A stretch of DNA of 59,541 bases, from NCBI GenBank assembly GCA_002416125.1, contig DIBU01000020.1:78788-138328 (forward strand), read 5' to 3'. The stretch comes from Halieaceae bacterium UBA5044 (GTDB lineage: Bacteria > Pseudomonadota > Gammaproteobacteria > Pseudomonadales > Halieaceae). Within the stretch, counting starts at the first letter, position 1. Each line of letters starts with the position of its first letter. The position numbers were made by a program, and so were the translations under genes. The notes below the pieces were generated by a model, which was given only the letters and a program-made list of their open reading frames with translations, was not told the DNA's origin and did no database searches. Below, piece by piece: positions 42,788 through 51,829 of this stretch.

Positions 42788-43786
42788 TCAGTCGCCGAAA
42801 AACTCCGCGCGCAGGGCGGGGTAGTCGGCCGCGGGGAGGCGCGGGCCGTAGTTGGCAACCACGCGTCCCGCGGCAAGGCTGGCGAAACGGCCGGCGGTGG
42901 CGTAGTCCTCGCCGCGGCCGATGGCATAGAGGAATGCGCCCGCAAACATGTCGCCGGCGCCGTTGCTGTCCACCGCCTGTACCCGGTGTGGGGGAATGTC
43001 GTGCCGGGTGACGCCATCCCAGGCGAGTGCGCCAGCGGCGCCGCAGGTCACGACAAAGCGGCGCGCGATCGGTTTCAGGCGCTCCATGGCGGTGTTCAGG
43101 TCGTCGGTGTCGCCCCAGCAGAGGGCCTCGTCCCGGTTGCAGAACACCAGGTCCACCTGCGTGCCGATCATGGCCTGCAGGCCTTCGCGGAAGAACTCCA
43201 CCATGCCCGGGTCGGAAAAGCTGAGTACCGTCTTCACACCCGCGGCTTCGGCCAGTTCCCGGGCGCGGATGGCGGCTGCGCGCCCCGTGTCCGAGGTGAC
43301 CAGATAACCCTCGATATACAGGTACTCTGAGTCGGCCAGTGCGGCAGGGTCGAGCTCGTGTACCGACAGTGTTTCACTGATGCCGAGGAAGGTATTCATG
43401 CTGCGTTCGGCATCGGGCGAAATCAGCACCAGGCATTTGCCGGTGGTGCCCTGCGGCCGCCGTGCCATGTTGTGCGCCACGCCCGCCTGCTCGAGGTCCC
43501 TGACGTAGATGGCGCCGTCGGCGTCGTCGGCGACCTTGCAGGTCATATAGGTTGGTACGCCGAACTGGGCCGCGGCGATCATCGAGTTGCCGGCGCTACC
43601 GCCGCTGGCGTGACTGGCCTTTACCAGGTGGCCTTGCAGCAGGCCAAGCAGCTCCGCCTGACGGGCCTCATCGACCAGCGTCATCAGGCCCTTGTCGACC
43701 CCCATGGCGGTCAGTTCAGCGTCCTGCACCTGGATTTCGGTGTCGACCAGGGCTGCACCCATGCCGTAGATCGTGTATTTCTTCAT
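42788..43786 (-). CDS. PfkB-family sugar/nucleoside kinase, probably adenosine kinase
   Basis: 332 aa ribokinase fold: YGMGAALVDTEIQV, substrate glycines SGGSAGNSMIAAAQFG, GTTGKCLVLISPDAERSM, and the PfkB C-terminal signature VDSNGAGDMFAGAFLYAIGR with catalytic Asp. Bacterial members of this length and type are often annotated adenosine kinase; guanosine or sugar substrates are possible. Convergent with polB, divergent from the PBP1b gene. Confidence 0.85.
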   Translation of the reverse strand: MKKYTIYGMGAALVDTEIQVQDAELTAMGVDKGLMTLVDEARQAELLGLLQGHLVKASHASGGSAGNSMIAAAQFGVPTYMTCKVADDADGAIYVRDLEQAGVAHNMARRPQGTTGKCLVLISPDAERSMNTFLGISETLSVHELDPAALADSEYLYIEGYLVTSDTGRAAAIRARELAEAAGVKTVLSFSDPGMVEFFREGLQAMIGTQVDLVFCNRDEALCWGDTDDLNTAMERLKPIARRFVVTCGAAGALAWDGVTRHDIPPHRVQAVDSNGAGDMFAGAFLYAIGRGEDYATAGRFASLAAGRVVANYGPRLPAADYPALRAEFFGD

Positions 43787-43869
43787 CTGCCTGTGGCTCC
43801 CTCCAGTTCAGGCGGCTATTATCCCGATCCCCCAGTCAAATGAAAGCGGGTGTGCGCTACACTCCCCCC

Positions 43870-46131
43870 ATGGCCAGAACCCGTCGCCCATTCCTGAAGC
43901 TGTTTCTCGCAGCCTGCGCTGCAGGCCTGCTGGTGGTGGTGTACCTCGACGTGCGGATTACGTCGACGTTTACCGACAAGATGTGGGAGTTGCCGGCCAA
44001 GGTGTATGCCAGGCCGCTGGAGCTGTTCGCCGGTGCCGCCCTGTCGGCCGATGACCTCGCCTGGGAACTGGAGGTGCTGGGCTATCGCAAGCAGGCTGCG
44101 GCGCGGCGACCCGGTGAAGTGTCCCGGGCGGGGAATCGTTTCGACCTGTATACCCGGGGCTTCAGCTTCCCCGGGGAGCGCGAGCCACCGCGGCTGGTGC
44201 GGCTGGAGGTGCAGGGCGATCGCGTGGCCGTGCTGCGTGACGCCCAGGGCACCATCGACCTGATGCGTCTGGATCCGGTACAGATCGGCGGCATCTATCC
44301 GCACCACGGTGAAGACAGGATTCTGGTCCGGCTGGAGGATGTACCCGAGAGCCTGCGCGCAACGCTGCTGGCCGTGGAGGATCAACGCTTCTACGACCAC
44401 TGGGGATTCTCGCTGACCGGCATTGCCCGTGCGGCGCTCAGCAACCTGCGCTCCGGGCAGGTGGTGGCAGGTGGCAGCACCATTACCCAGCAGCTGGTGA
44501 AGAACTATTACCTGACGCCGGAGCGCACCATTGTGCGCAAGCTCACCGAAGTGGTGATGGCGGTGCTGCTGGAGCTCCACTTCAGCAAGGAGCAGATCCT
44601 CGAAAGCTACCTCAATGAGGTGTACCTGGGGCAGGAGGGTCCGCGCGCCATTCACGGGTTTGCCCTGGCCTCGCTGCACTACTTCGACCGGCCGCTGCAG
44701 CAATTGGGTTTGCATCAGCAGGCGCTGTTGGTGGGCATGATCAAGGGGCCCTCCCTGTACAATCCGCTGCGCAACCCCGAGCGCGCTCGATCCCGGCGCA
44801 ACGTGGTGCTGGATGTCATGGTCGAGCAGGGATTGGTGTCGCGAGAGCAGGCGACAGTCGCGCAGGGCATGCCGCTTGATCTCAACAACCGCGACGGTAT
44901 CCGCGACAGCTTCCCCGCCTTTCTCGACCTGGTGCGGCGGCAGTTACGCCTCGAGTATCGGGACGAAGACCTGACCACGCTGGGTCTCAGCATCTTCACC
45001 AGTTTTGACCCCCTGTTGCAGCGGCAGATGGAGCGCAGCAGCACGGCGATCCTGAAGCAGGTCGATGGCGCCGGTAAACTGGAAACGGCTTCGGTGGTCA
45101 CCCGTTTCGACAGCGGTGAAGTCGCGGCGCTGGTGGGTGGTCGGCAGGTGCGCTATGCCGGTTTCAACCGGGCGCTCGATGCCCGTCGACCCGCCGGTTC
45201 CCTGCTCAAGCCGGCTGTTTACCTCGCGGCACTGGAACAGCCGCGCCGATATACACTGGCCACACCCCTGGCGGATACCCCGCTGCGGGTGCCCGGGCCC
45301 AACGGTGACGTCTGGGAGCCCCGCAATTTCGACCGCCAGGCCCACGGGCAGGTACTGCTGCATCGCGCGCTGGCGAACTCCTATAACCTCGCCACCGCTC
45401 GTTTGGGCCTGGATCTCGGCATCGACCGGGTTGCCGACATGCTGCGCCGGCTGGGCGTGGAGGGTGACATCCCGGAGGTGCCGGCGCTCACACTCGGCGC
45501 CGGAGAATACTCACCCATGGACATGGCGGCGATGTACCAGACCATCGCCGCGGGTGGCTTCCGCATGCCGCTGCGCAGTATTCGCGAGATCGTCGATGCA
45601 GACGGGGAACCGCTGCGCCGCTACCCGCTGGAATACGATCGTACCGTCAGCCTGCAGGCGATGCACCTGCTGCATTATGCGCTGCGCGAAGTCCTGCGCG
45701 AGGGAACAGGGCGGGGTGCCTATGCGTATCTCGACAACAGCTTCCAGGCGGCGGGCAAGACCGGCACGACCAACGAGGGGCGTGACTCCTGGTTTGCCGG
45801 TTTCTCCGGCGACCTGCTGGCGGTTACCTGGGTCGGTCGCGACGACAACAGCGCGACCGGGCTCACCGGCAGCACGGGCGCCCTGAAAATCTGGTCTCAC
45901 TTCATGGCCAACGCGAGCCAGCGTTCACTGGGGTACCGCATGCCTGAAGACATGCAGCCCCAATGGATAGACAGTGCTACCGGTTATGTGACCGGCGAGG
46001 GCTGTCCCGGCGCCCGCTTGATGCCGTTCGTGATCGGGTCCGAGCCACGCCAGCGCAGCCAGTGCAGCGGTGGCAGCAAGAGCAACACCATCCGCGACTG
46101 GTTCCAGTCACTCTTCGGGGGGAATTCCTGA
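43870..46131 (+). CDS. mrcB: Penicillin-binding protein 1B (bifunctional transglycosylase/transpeptidase)
   Basis: Polymerises and cross-links peptidoglycan. 753 aa from the ATG at 43870; an ATG at 43840 is equally possible, and neither has a clear ribosome site. One membrane anchor (FLKLFLAACAAGLLVVVYLD), UB2H domain, GT51 motifs (AVEDQRFYDHWGFSLTGIAR; GGSTITQQLVKNYYL; LNEVYLGQ), transpeptidase SxxK in AGSLLKPAVYLAAL, SxN in ANSYNLATARLG and KTG in AGKTGTTNEGRDSWFAG. The outer-membrane activator LpoB is not obvious, but a lipoprotein gene overlaps the stop (TGATG). Confidence 0.95.
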   Translation: MARTRRPFLKLFLAACAAGLLVVVYLDVRITSTFTDKMWELPAKVYARPLELFAGAALSADDLAWELEVLGYRKQAAARRPGEVSRAGNRFDLYTRGFSFPGEREPPRLVRLEVQGDRVAVLRDAQGTIDLMRLDPVQIGGIYPHHGEDRILVRLEDVPESLRATLLAVEDQRFYDHWGFSLTGIARAALSNLRSGQVVAGGSTITQQLVKNYYLTPERTIVRKLTEVVMAVLLELHFSKEQILESYLNEVYLGQEGPRAIHGFALASLHYFDRPLQQLGLHQQALLVGMIKGPSLYNPLRNPERARSRRNVVLDVMVEQGLVSREQATVAQGMPLDLNNRDGIRDSFPAFLDLVRRQLRLEYRDEDLTTLGLSIFTSFDPLLQRQMERSSTAILKQVDGAGKLETASVVTRFDSGEVAALVGGRQVRYAGFNRALDARRPAGSLLKPAVYLAALEQPRRYTLATPLADTPLRVPGPNGDVWEPRNFDRQAHGQVLLHRALANSYNLATARLGLDLGIDRVADMLRRLGVEGDIPEVPALTLGAGEYSPMDMAAMYQTIAAGGFRMPLRSIREIVDADGEPLRRYPLEYDRTVSLQAMHLLHYALREVLREGTGRGAYAYLDNSFQAAGKTGTTNEGRDSWFAGFSGDLLAVTWVGRDDNSATGLTGSTGALKIWSHFMANASQRSLGYRMPEDMQPQWIDSATGYVTGEGCPGARLMPFVIGSEPRQRSQCSGGSKSNTIRDWFQSLFGGNS

Positions 46132-46568
46132 TGTCCATCGTCACGCGGCTGCAGCGCAGCGTCCTGCCAGTGCTGCTGCTGGCGCTGTCCGGTTGCACCA
46201 TCTACTCGCCCCCGCAGGGACCTGCGCCGATCGAAACGCGACCCGAACCCGGCGTGGTGACCGAGCAGAAGCAGCCGCCTGTCGCACCCCAGCCCCCGCC
46301 TGCCAGGGAGCCCAACGCCGTGGCCGCCTACAGCGGCCTGGTGAGTAAAGCGCGCGCCGCCAGTGCGCAGGGCGACTACAATGGCGCCCTGTCCTTGCTG
46401 GAGCGCGCCCAGCGCATCGACCCGGACAGCGCTGAAATCTACCTTGAACTGGCCCGAACCTACGCCGCCCAGGGGCAGAAGGAACAGGCACGTGCCACAG
46501 CGGCCCGCGGCACCTTGTACTGCAGGAGCCAGAGCGAGTGCGAGGCCCTGCGCGCCCTGGCGCGCTAG
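46131..46568 (+). CDS. TPR-repeat lipoprotein
   Basis: 145 aa. Lipobox LLLALSGC (Cys about 21) after a basic start, a Pro-rich linker (residues 28-62), then one to two tetratricopeptide motifs: RAASAQGDYNGALSLLERAQ and SAEIYLELARTYAAQGQKEQ. Overlaps the PBP1b gene by TGATG, so it is made with that synthase. Position, lipid anchor and Pro linker recall PBP activators (LpoA/LpoB/LpoP type; LpoP is a TPR lipoprotein encoded with PBP1b in Pseudomonas), and that is the likeliest role. This is inference. Confidence 0.85.
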   Translation: MSIVTRLQRSVLPVLLLALSGCTIYSPPQGPAPIETRPEPGVVTEQKQPPVAPQPPPAREPNAVAAYSGLVSKARAASAQGDYNGALSLLERAQRIDPDSAEIYLELARTYAAQGQKEQARATAARGTLYCRSQSECEALRALAR

Positions 46569-48043
46569 GTGTTTTCGCAGACCACGCGAAAGCCGTCTGC
46601 TGCGGGCTCAAAGCGCAGCTGCTGATTGATGCAGTCCGGTATATCGCCCGCCGAGTGGCTGACAAAGATGATCTGCGTGTCGCTGTGGCAGGCAATGTGA
46701 TCAATGGCCTGCAGCAGACGCCTCCGGTGATTGCCATCCAGACCCAGGGTCGGTTCATCCAGCAGCAGGATCAGCGGCGATTTCACCATCGCCCGGGCCA
46801 GCAGGACCATCCGCTGTAGCCCGAAGGACAGGGTGTCATAGCTCTGCATCGACAGGTCGCCGACGCCCAGTGCATCCAGCCAGGCTTCTGCGGCGCGGCG
46901 CTGTACGTCGCCCCAGTCGTCATACAGCCCGACGCTGTCGAAAAAACCGGACACCACGACCTCGACCACCTTCATGGAGCGCGCGAAGTTCAGCTGTAGC
47001 TGGGTGTCCAGCTGACCGTACTTCTGTTTGATGTCCCAGATGCTCTCCCCGCTGCCACGCCTGCGACCGAACAGCGTGATGTCCTGTCCGTAGGCCTTGT
47101 GGTTATCCCCGGTGATCAGGCTGAGCAGGGTGGTCTTGCCGCAGCCGTTGGGTCCGGATACACAGCAGTGCTGATGGCGGTCGAAGCGCCAGTTGAGACC
47201 TTGCAGCACGGTCAGGTCGCCGTAGCGCACCGCCACATCGCGCAGCTCCAGCAGCGGGCCCTCGGGCAGGTGGTAGGGGCGTGGCGCCGGCAGTGGCAGG
47301 TCGCAAAGCGGTGGCAGCGGGGGCGCCAGCAAGCCTGGCACCTCCTCGTGCGTGAGCACCTCGGCCGGGCTTCCCTGGCAGACAACGCGGCCTGCATCGA
47401 GCACGAGAACCCGGTGTACGCCTGCTGGAATGTCCTCCAACTGGCGACAGAGGATGAGCAGATTCTGCTCCTCTTGCAGCAGGCTTCCCAGGGCATCATT
47501 CATCGCTTGCTGGCTGGCGTGATCCAGGCCGTCCAGGGGATTGTCGAGAATCAGCAGCGCAGGGTTGCTGAGCAGCGCACGTACCAACAGCGTCTTGCGC
47601 ATTTCACCGGTGGAGATGTAGCGCAGGCCTCGGTCGAGGATATGCTCCATGCCCAGGCGGGTGACCCACGCGAGAAAGTGCTCGTCGGCCTCATGCCCTG
47701 CGAGTATCGCGTCCCGAACCCGCGTTCCGGGGTCGGCCGCATCGGCGCGGTACTCGGAGTCATCCAGTTTGCGGTCACGGGCGCACAGCGCCTGTGCCTG
47801 TTCGAAACACACATAGGCAACGCCGCTGGCCAGCAGCAGTTCCGAACTGTGGTAGTCGCCCGAGAAGTGAGTGGTCTGGTGACTCAGTATGCGTGCCAGG
47901 CTGGTTTTGCCACTGCCGTTGGGGCCAACGCAGGCCCAGTGCTGACCGACGGGCACGGTCCAGTTGAGTTGACTGAGCGCCGGGCGAGCGCGGTACACAA
48001 GGTTGATATCGCGCAGTTCAAACAGCGTCTGTGTCGCGGTCAT
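46565..48043 (-). CDS. modF: Tandem-ATPase ABC protein, ModF-like
   Basis: 492 aa, two nucleotide-binding domains and no membrane segment; length and layout match E. coli ModF/PhrA (490). Domain 1: Walker A GPNGSGKTSLARILS, signature YISTGEMRKTLLVRALL, Walker B LLILDNPLDGLD. Domain 2: Walker A GPNGCGKTTLLSLITGDNH, signature LSFGLQRMVLLARAMV, Walker B LILLLDEPTLGLDG. ModF's role is unclear despite its name; no molybdate genes are near. Its stop shares a CTAG with the convergent lipoprotein stop. Confidence 0.82.
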   Translation of the reverse strand: MTATQTLFELRDINLVYRARPALSQLNWTVPVGQHWACVGPNGSGKTSLARILSHQTTHFSGDYHSSELLLASGVAYVCFEQAQALCARDRKLDDSEYRADAADPGTRVRDAILAGHEADEHFLAWVTRLGMEHILDRGLRYISTGEMRKTLLVRALLSNPALLILDNPLDGLDHASQQAMNDALGSLLQEEQNLLILCRQLEDIPAGVHRVLVLDAGRVVCQGSPAEVLTHEEVPGLLAPPLPPLCDLPLPAPRPYHLPEGPLLELRDVAVRYGDLTVLQGLNWRFDRHQHCCVSGPNGCGKTTLLSLITGDNHKAYGQDITLFGRRRGSGESIWDIKQKYGQLDTQLQLNFARSMKVVEVVVSGFFDSVGLYDDWGDVQRRAAEAWLDALGVGDLSMQSYDTLSFGLQRMVLLARAMVKSPLILLLDEPTLGLDGNHRRRLLQAIDHIACHSDTQIIFVSHSAGDIPDCINQQLRFEPAADGFRVVCENT

Positions 48044-48123
48044 GCGGTTGTCCTGGTCGTGGGCGGCTTGTCATGTTCGGCCCTGGCTGGCTTAATCACA
48101 CGCCAATCTGCAGGAATCCGCCG

Positions 48124-48744
48124 GTGTCTGTCTCTCTGCTGCACATGATCGAAAACCGTCTGGCCGCGCATCGGCCCGCGCGGCCCTGGTTGCGGCCGTT
48201 GATGAAGCGCTCCGCGGTGGCGCTGGTCTTGCAGGTGCGAGAGGGTGAGTTGCATATTCTAATGATCAAGCGCGCAGAAAGGGAGGGGGACCCCTGGTCT
48301 GGCCACATGGCATTCCCTGGCGGGCGCATGGATCCGGGTGATGCCCATGGCTACGCGGTGGCGCTGCGCGAAACGCGGGAGGAGGTGGGTCTCGACCTCG
48401 CGCGCCAGGGTCGCTGCATTGGCCGCCTGTCCGACCTGAACGCGCGACCGCACCGCGGCACCTTCGGCATGGCGGTCAGCCCCTTCGTCTTTCGTGTGGA
48501 TCGGAGCGTGCACTTCCAGCTCAATTACGAAGTGGCCGAAGTGGTCTGGGTGCCGCTGGAGTTTCTGCTCGACAATGCCAACCGCGACACGATGCGCTGG
48601 CAGCGCAACCGCATTACCCTGAACATGCCCTGCTATCACTTCGGCAAATACCGCATCTGGGGCCTGTCGTTGGCGATGCTGGATGAACTCATGGATCTGA
48701 TCGAGGCCGGCAGTCAGCGTCGTCGCAGCTGGCGCAGGCGCTAG
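48124..48744 (+). CDS. NUDIX hydrolase of the CoA pyrophosphatase type
   Basis: 206 aa from a GTG at 48124 with AGGAA 7 nt upstream; the reading from 48031 runs back over the divergent gene. NUDIX box GGRMDPGDAHGYAVALRETR followed by EEVGLDL; the first acidic residue of the classic GX5E pattern is Asp here. This form (MAFPGGRMDPGD) is typical of NudL-like CoA/acyl-CoA pyrophosphatases. Divergent from the ModF-like gene. The exact substrate is not proven. Confidence 0.8.
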   Translation: MSVSLLHMIENRLAAHRPARPWLRPLMKRSAVALVLQVREGELHILMIKRAEREGDPWSGHMAFPGGRMDPGDAHGYAVALRETREEVGLDLARQGRCIGRLSDLNARPHRGTFGMAVSPFVFRVDRSVHFQLNYEVAEVVWVPLEFLLDNANRDTMRWQRNRITLNMPCYHFGKYRIWGLSLAMLDELMDLIEAGSQRRRSWRRR

Positions 48745-48754
48745 CCCCGGTCGG

Positions 48755-49417
48755 CTACTGCGCCTCGCGCAGGAACTCGCTGGTATCCAGCATCAGCTCG
48801 CGCAGGGCCGGGTCCTCGCGGCTGGCCTGCCGCAACGCGTCCTGGCTGGTGTCGCCTCGAATGTAGGCGGCTAGGAGGTCCAGCAACACGGGCGTCATTT
48901 TGGGGTCGCGCTCCCAGCGCGGGGCGTCGACCAAGTTGCCCGTCACCCGATCATCATGGAGCTGTAACCAGTAGCCTCCGCAGCTGGACAGGTAATAGTC
49001 GCCGAGCCTGCCGTAGCTGATATTCGGCGTCATCGGGTCGAAGCCGCCGGGTACCTGTTCGGTGATGCGGTAGAGTGCCATCACCCAGCGGCTGTTGGCG
49101 GGAAACTCGGTGGCGTCCGGGCGGCAGTAGTCGCGTGCCTGCAGCCACAACCTGATGCTCTGGTTGTACTCGCGACCGCGCAGGATGCTGTCGACGGCAA
49201 GGTCGACCGAATTACCCTTACCGCCGGTGACGGTAACGGCAGCGACGAGGTCCGCCCGGTCCTGCACGTCGGCAAAACTCCCTTCCCAGAGGCACAGGCA
49301 GGATGCTTCCGGTGTACTGTTCTCGGCCGTTTCGTCGTCTGCCTTGCCCGGGTCGGCGAAGGTGAGGGTGGCGAGCAGGGAAAGCGTGATGCTGGCCAGC
49401 ACTGCGTAGCGTCTCAC
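48755..49417 (-). CDS. Small exported protein of unknown function with CxC motif
   Basis: 220 aa. Signal peptide YAVLASITLSLLATLTFA, mature start near residue 22. A CLC motif (EASCLCLWEGSFADVQDRAD) is followed by a beta-rich region (LVAAVTVTGGKGNSVDLAVD; IRLWLQARDYC; WVMALYRI) and two more cysteines (YCRPD; SSCGGYWLQL). CxC followed by a 'DLVxxVxV' strand resembles the NTR/TIMP-like fold, but I cannot confirm it. A helical tail follows. It lies 10 nt downstream of hemB on the same strand, so it may be co-transcribed with heme genes. Confidence 0.7.
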   Translation of the reverse strand: MRRYAVLASITLSLLATLTFADPGKADDETAENSTPEASCLCLWEGSFADVQDRADLVAAVTVTGGKGNSVDLAVDSILRGREYNQSIRLWLQARDYCRPDATEFPANSRWVMALYRITEQVPGGFDPMTPNISYGRLGDYYLSSCGGYWLQLHDDRVTGNLVDAPRWERDPKMTPVLLDLLAAYIRGDTSQDALRQASREDPALRELMLDTSEFLREAQ

Positions 49418-49427
49418 GACAGCCCGC

Positions 49428-50435
49428 CTAGTCCTGCAGGGCGCGTGCCGCCTGCAGCGCGAAGTAGGTCAGTATGCCGTCACAGCCGGCGCGCTTGAAG
49501 GCAAGCAGTGACTCCAGCATCACCGGCTCCTGTGCCAGCCAACCTTGCTGGAAGGCCGCCATGTGCATGGCATATTCGCCGCTCACCTGGTAAGCGAAGG
49601 TGGGGGCCTGCAACTCCGTCTTCACGCGGCGCACGATATCGAGGTAGGGCATGCCCGGCTTCACCATGATCATGTCGGCGCCTTCGGCGAGGTCGAGGGC
49701 GCACTCGTGCAGGGCTTCATCGCTGTTGCCCGGGTCCATCTGGTAACTGTACTTGTTGCCGCCCTTGATGTTGGCCGCGGAACCCACGGCATCCCGGAAG
49801 GGACCGTAATACGCCGATGCGTATTTTGCGGCGTAGGCCATGATCAGGGTGTTGGGGTGGCTGTGCTGCTCGAGCATGTTGCGAATCGCTCCGACGCGCC
49901 CGTCCATCATGTCAGAAGGTGCCACGATGTCGGCACCGGCTTCGGCGTGAGACAGCGCCTGCTGTACCAGTGCATCGGTGGTAACGTCGTTGAGTACGTA
50001 ACCGCTGTCGTCAATGATGCCGTCTTGCCCGTGCGTGGTATAGGGGTCCAGCGCCACGTCCGTGATAAGCCCCAGCTCCGGTACTGCGTCCTTCAGCGCC
50101 TTTACGGTGCGCTGGACCAGCCCGTCCGGGTTCCAGGCCTCCTCGGCCCGCAGGCTTTTGCGCTCTGCCGGTATCACGGGGAATATGGCGAGGGCGGGTA
50201 TGCCAAGATCATGGGCCTCGCGCGCGAGATCTGTCAGCAGGTCGACACTGAGCCGTTCAATCCCCGGCATGGACGCCACGCTTTCCCGCTGCTGACGGCC
50301 CTCCAGTACAAACACCGGATAAATCAGGTCGGCTGGGCTGAGCGCATGTTCACGCACCAGCCGGCGGGAGAAGGCGTGCGCGCGCAAGCGCCGCATGCGG
50401 GTCTGAGGAAAGGGGCCGCGAGAACTCTGGATCAT
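49428..50435 (-). CDS. hemB: Delta-aminolevulinic acid dehydratase (porphobilinogen synthase)
   Basis: Condenses two 5-aminolevulinates to porphobilinogen. 335 aa. Active-site lysines in MAYAAKYASAYYGPF and DMIMVKPGMPYLDIVRRVK. The zinc-binding CxCxxxxxxxC loop of E. coli HemB is replaced by LITDVALDPYTTHGQDGIID, the metal-independent/Mg-type pattern known from Pseudomonas. ATG at 50435, GGAG upstream; 16 nt after hemL, which makes its substrate. Confidence 0.97.
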   Translation of the reverse strand: MIQSSRGPFPQTRMRRLRAHAFSRRLVREHALSPADLIYPVFVLEGRQQRESVASMPGIERLSVDLLTDLAREAHDLGIPALAIFPVIPAERKSLRAEEAWNPDGLVQRTVKALKDAVPELGLITDVALDPYTTHGQDGIIDDSGYVLNDVTTDALVQQALSHAEAGADIVAPSDMMDGRVGAIRNMLEQHSHPNTLIMAYAAKYASAYYGPFRDAVGSAANIKGGNKYSYQMDPGNSDEALHECALDLAEGADMIMVKPGMPYLDIVRRVKTELQAPTFAYQVSGEYAMHMAAFQQGWLAQEPVMLESLLAFKRAGCDGILTYFALQAARALQD

Positions 50436-50451
50436 GGGCGCGTTGCTCCGT

Positions 50452-51732
50452 TCAGAGGCTGGCAAATGCGCTGCGCGCTGCCGCCAGGGTCTGCTCGATG
50501 TCATCTTCGGTATGGGCTGCCGATGTGAACCCTGCCTCGTAAGATGCCGGGGCAAGGTAGACGCCAGCATCCAGCATCAGGTGGAAAAAGCGGTTGAAGG
50601 CTGCGCTGTCACAGGCCATGACCTGCTGGTAGTTGCTGACGTGGTCAGCATCAGTGAAGAATCCACCGAACATGGTACCGGCGTGATTTGTGGTAAACGG
50701 CACCCCGGCACTGGCAGCCGCCTGTTCGAGTCCCTCACAGAGCGCGGTGGTGCGCGCAAACACCGGTTCATAGAATCCCGGCGCGGAAATCACCTCCAGG
50801 GTCGCGAGGCCTGCGGCCATGGCGATGGGATTACCCGAGAGCGTGCCGGCCTGATACACCGGCCCCAGCGGTGCAATGTGCTCCATGATATCGCGCTTGC
50901 CACCGAAGGCGCCTACCGGCATGCCGCCACCGATGACTTTGCCCAGGCAGGTGAGGTCTGCCTCAACGCCGTAGAATCCCTGTGCGCCCTGCAGGCCGAA
51001 GCGGAAACCGGTCATGACTTCATCGAGTATCAGCAGGCTACCGTGTGCGCTGCATACGTCGCGCAGCGTTTCCAGAAAGCCCGGTTGCGGGGGGATGCAG
51101 TTCATGTTGCCCGCGACCGGTTCGACGATGACACAGGCGATCGCGTCGCCGTGCTCGGCAAAGGCGCGGCGGAGGCCCTCGCTGTCGTTGTAGGTCAGTG
51201 TCATGGTGTGATCTGCCAGCGCCGCCGGTACGCCTGGTGAGCTCGGCACACCGAGGGTCAGCGCTCCGGAGCCGGCCTTGACCAGCAGGGAGTCAGAGTG
51301 CCCGTGGTAGCAGCCCTCGAACTTCACGATGGTGTCACGCCCGGTGAAACCGCGAGCCAGCCGTATGGCGCTCATGGTGGCTTCGGTTCCGGAGTTGACC
51401 ATGCGCACCATATCCATGCCTGGCATGATTTCGCAGATCCGGTCGGCGAGGCGAATTTCCAGTTCCGTCGGGGTGCCGAAGCTCAACCCCTTCGCCGCCT
51501 GGCTGATCACGGCTTCGCGCACATGGGGATGGTTGTGGCCCATGAGCATGGGGCCCCAGGAGAGCACGTAGTCGATATAGCGCTTGCCCTCGCAGTCGTA
51601 AAGGTAGGCGCCGTTTGCGCTGTCGATGAATACCGGCGTGCCGCCCACGGCCTTGAACGCGCGTACGGGAGAGTTCACGCCGCCGGGTATATGGTGCAGG
51701 GCGCGCTCGAAGAGTTGCTGTGATGTACTCAT
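50452..51732 (-). CDS. hemL: Glutamate-1-semialdehyde 2,1-aminomutase
   Basis: Makes 5-aminolevulinate from glutamate-1-semialdehyde (C5 pathway). 426 aa PLP enzyme: HHIPGGVNSPVRAFKAVGGT, FINSGTEA-like VNSGTEATMSAIRLAR, LILDEVMTGFRFGLQGAQG, and PLP lysine in LTCLGKVIGGGMPVGAFGG. ATG at 51732 with AGGAAC upstream. Between hemJ and hemB in a three-step heme block. Confidence 0.97.
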   Translation of the reverse strand: MSTSQQLFERALHHIPGGVNSPVRAFKAVGGTPVFIDSANGAYLYDCEGKRYIDYVLSWGPMLMGHNHPHVREAVISQAAKGLSFGTPTELEIRLADRICEIMPGMDMVRMVNSGTEATMSAIRLARGFTGRDTIVKFEGCYHGHSDSLLVKAGSGALTLGVPSSPGVPAALADHTMTLTYNDSEGLRRAFAEHGDAIACVIVEPVAGNMNCIPPQPGFLETLRDVCSAHGSLLILDEVMTGFRFGLQGAQGFYGVEADLTCLGKVIGGGMPVGAFGGKRDIMEHIAPLGPVYQAGTLSGNPIAMAAGLATLEVISAPGFYEPVFARTTALCEGLEQAAASAGVPFTTNHAGTMFGGFFTDADHVSNYQQVMACDSAAFNRFFHLMLDAGVYLAPASYEAGFTSAAHTEDDIEQTLAAARSAFASL

Positions 51733-51829
51733 GAAGTGGGTTCCTGGTCCGGTTTCGCGCTGTACTGTGTGGCGAGGCTGCGGATTATCACGTTTCGCGC
51801 GCAGTATAGCCAACCCTGCCCGGCTTCCG

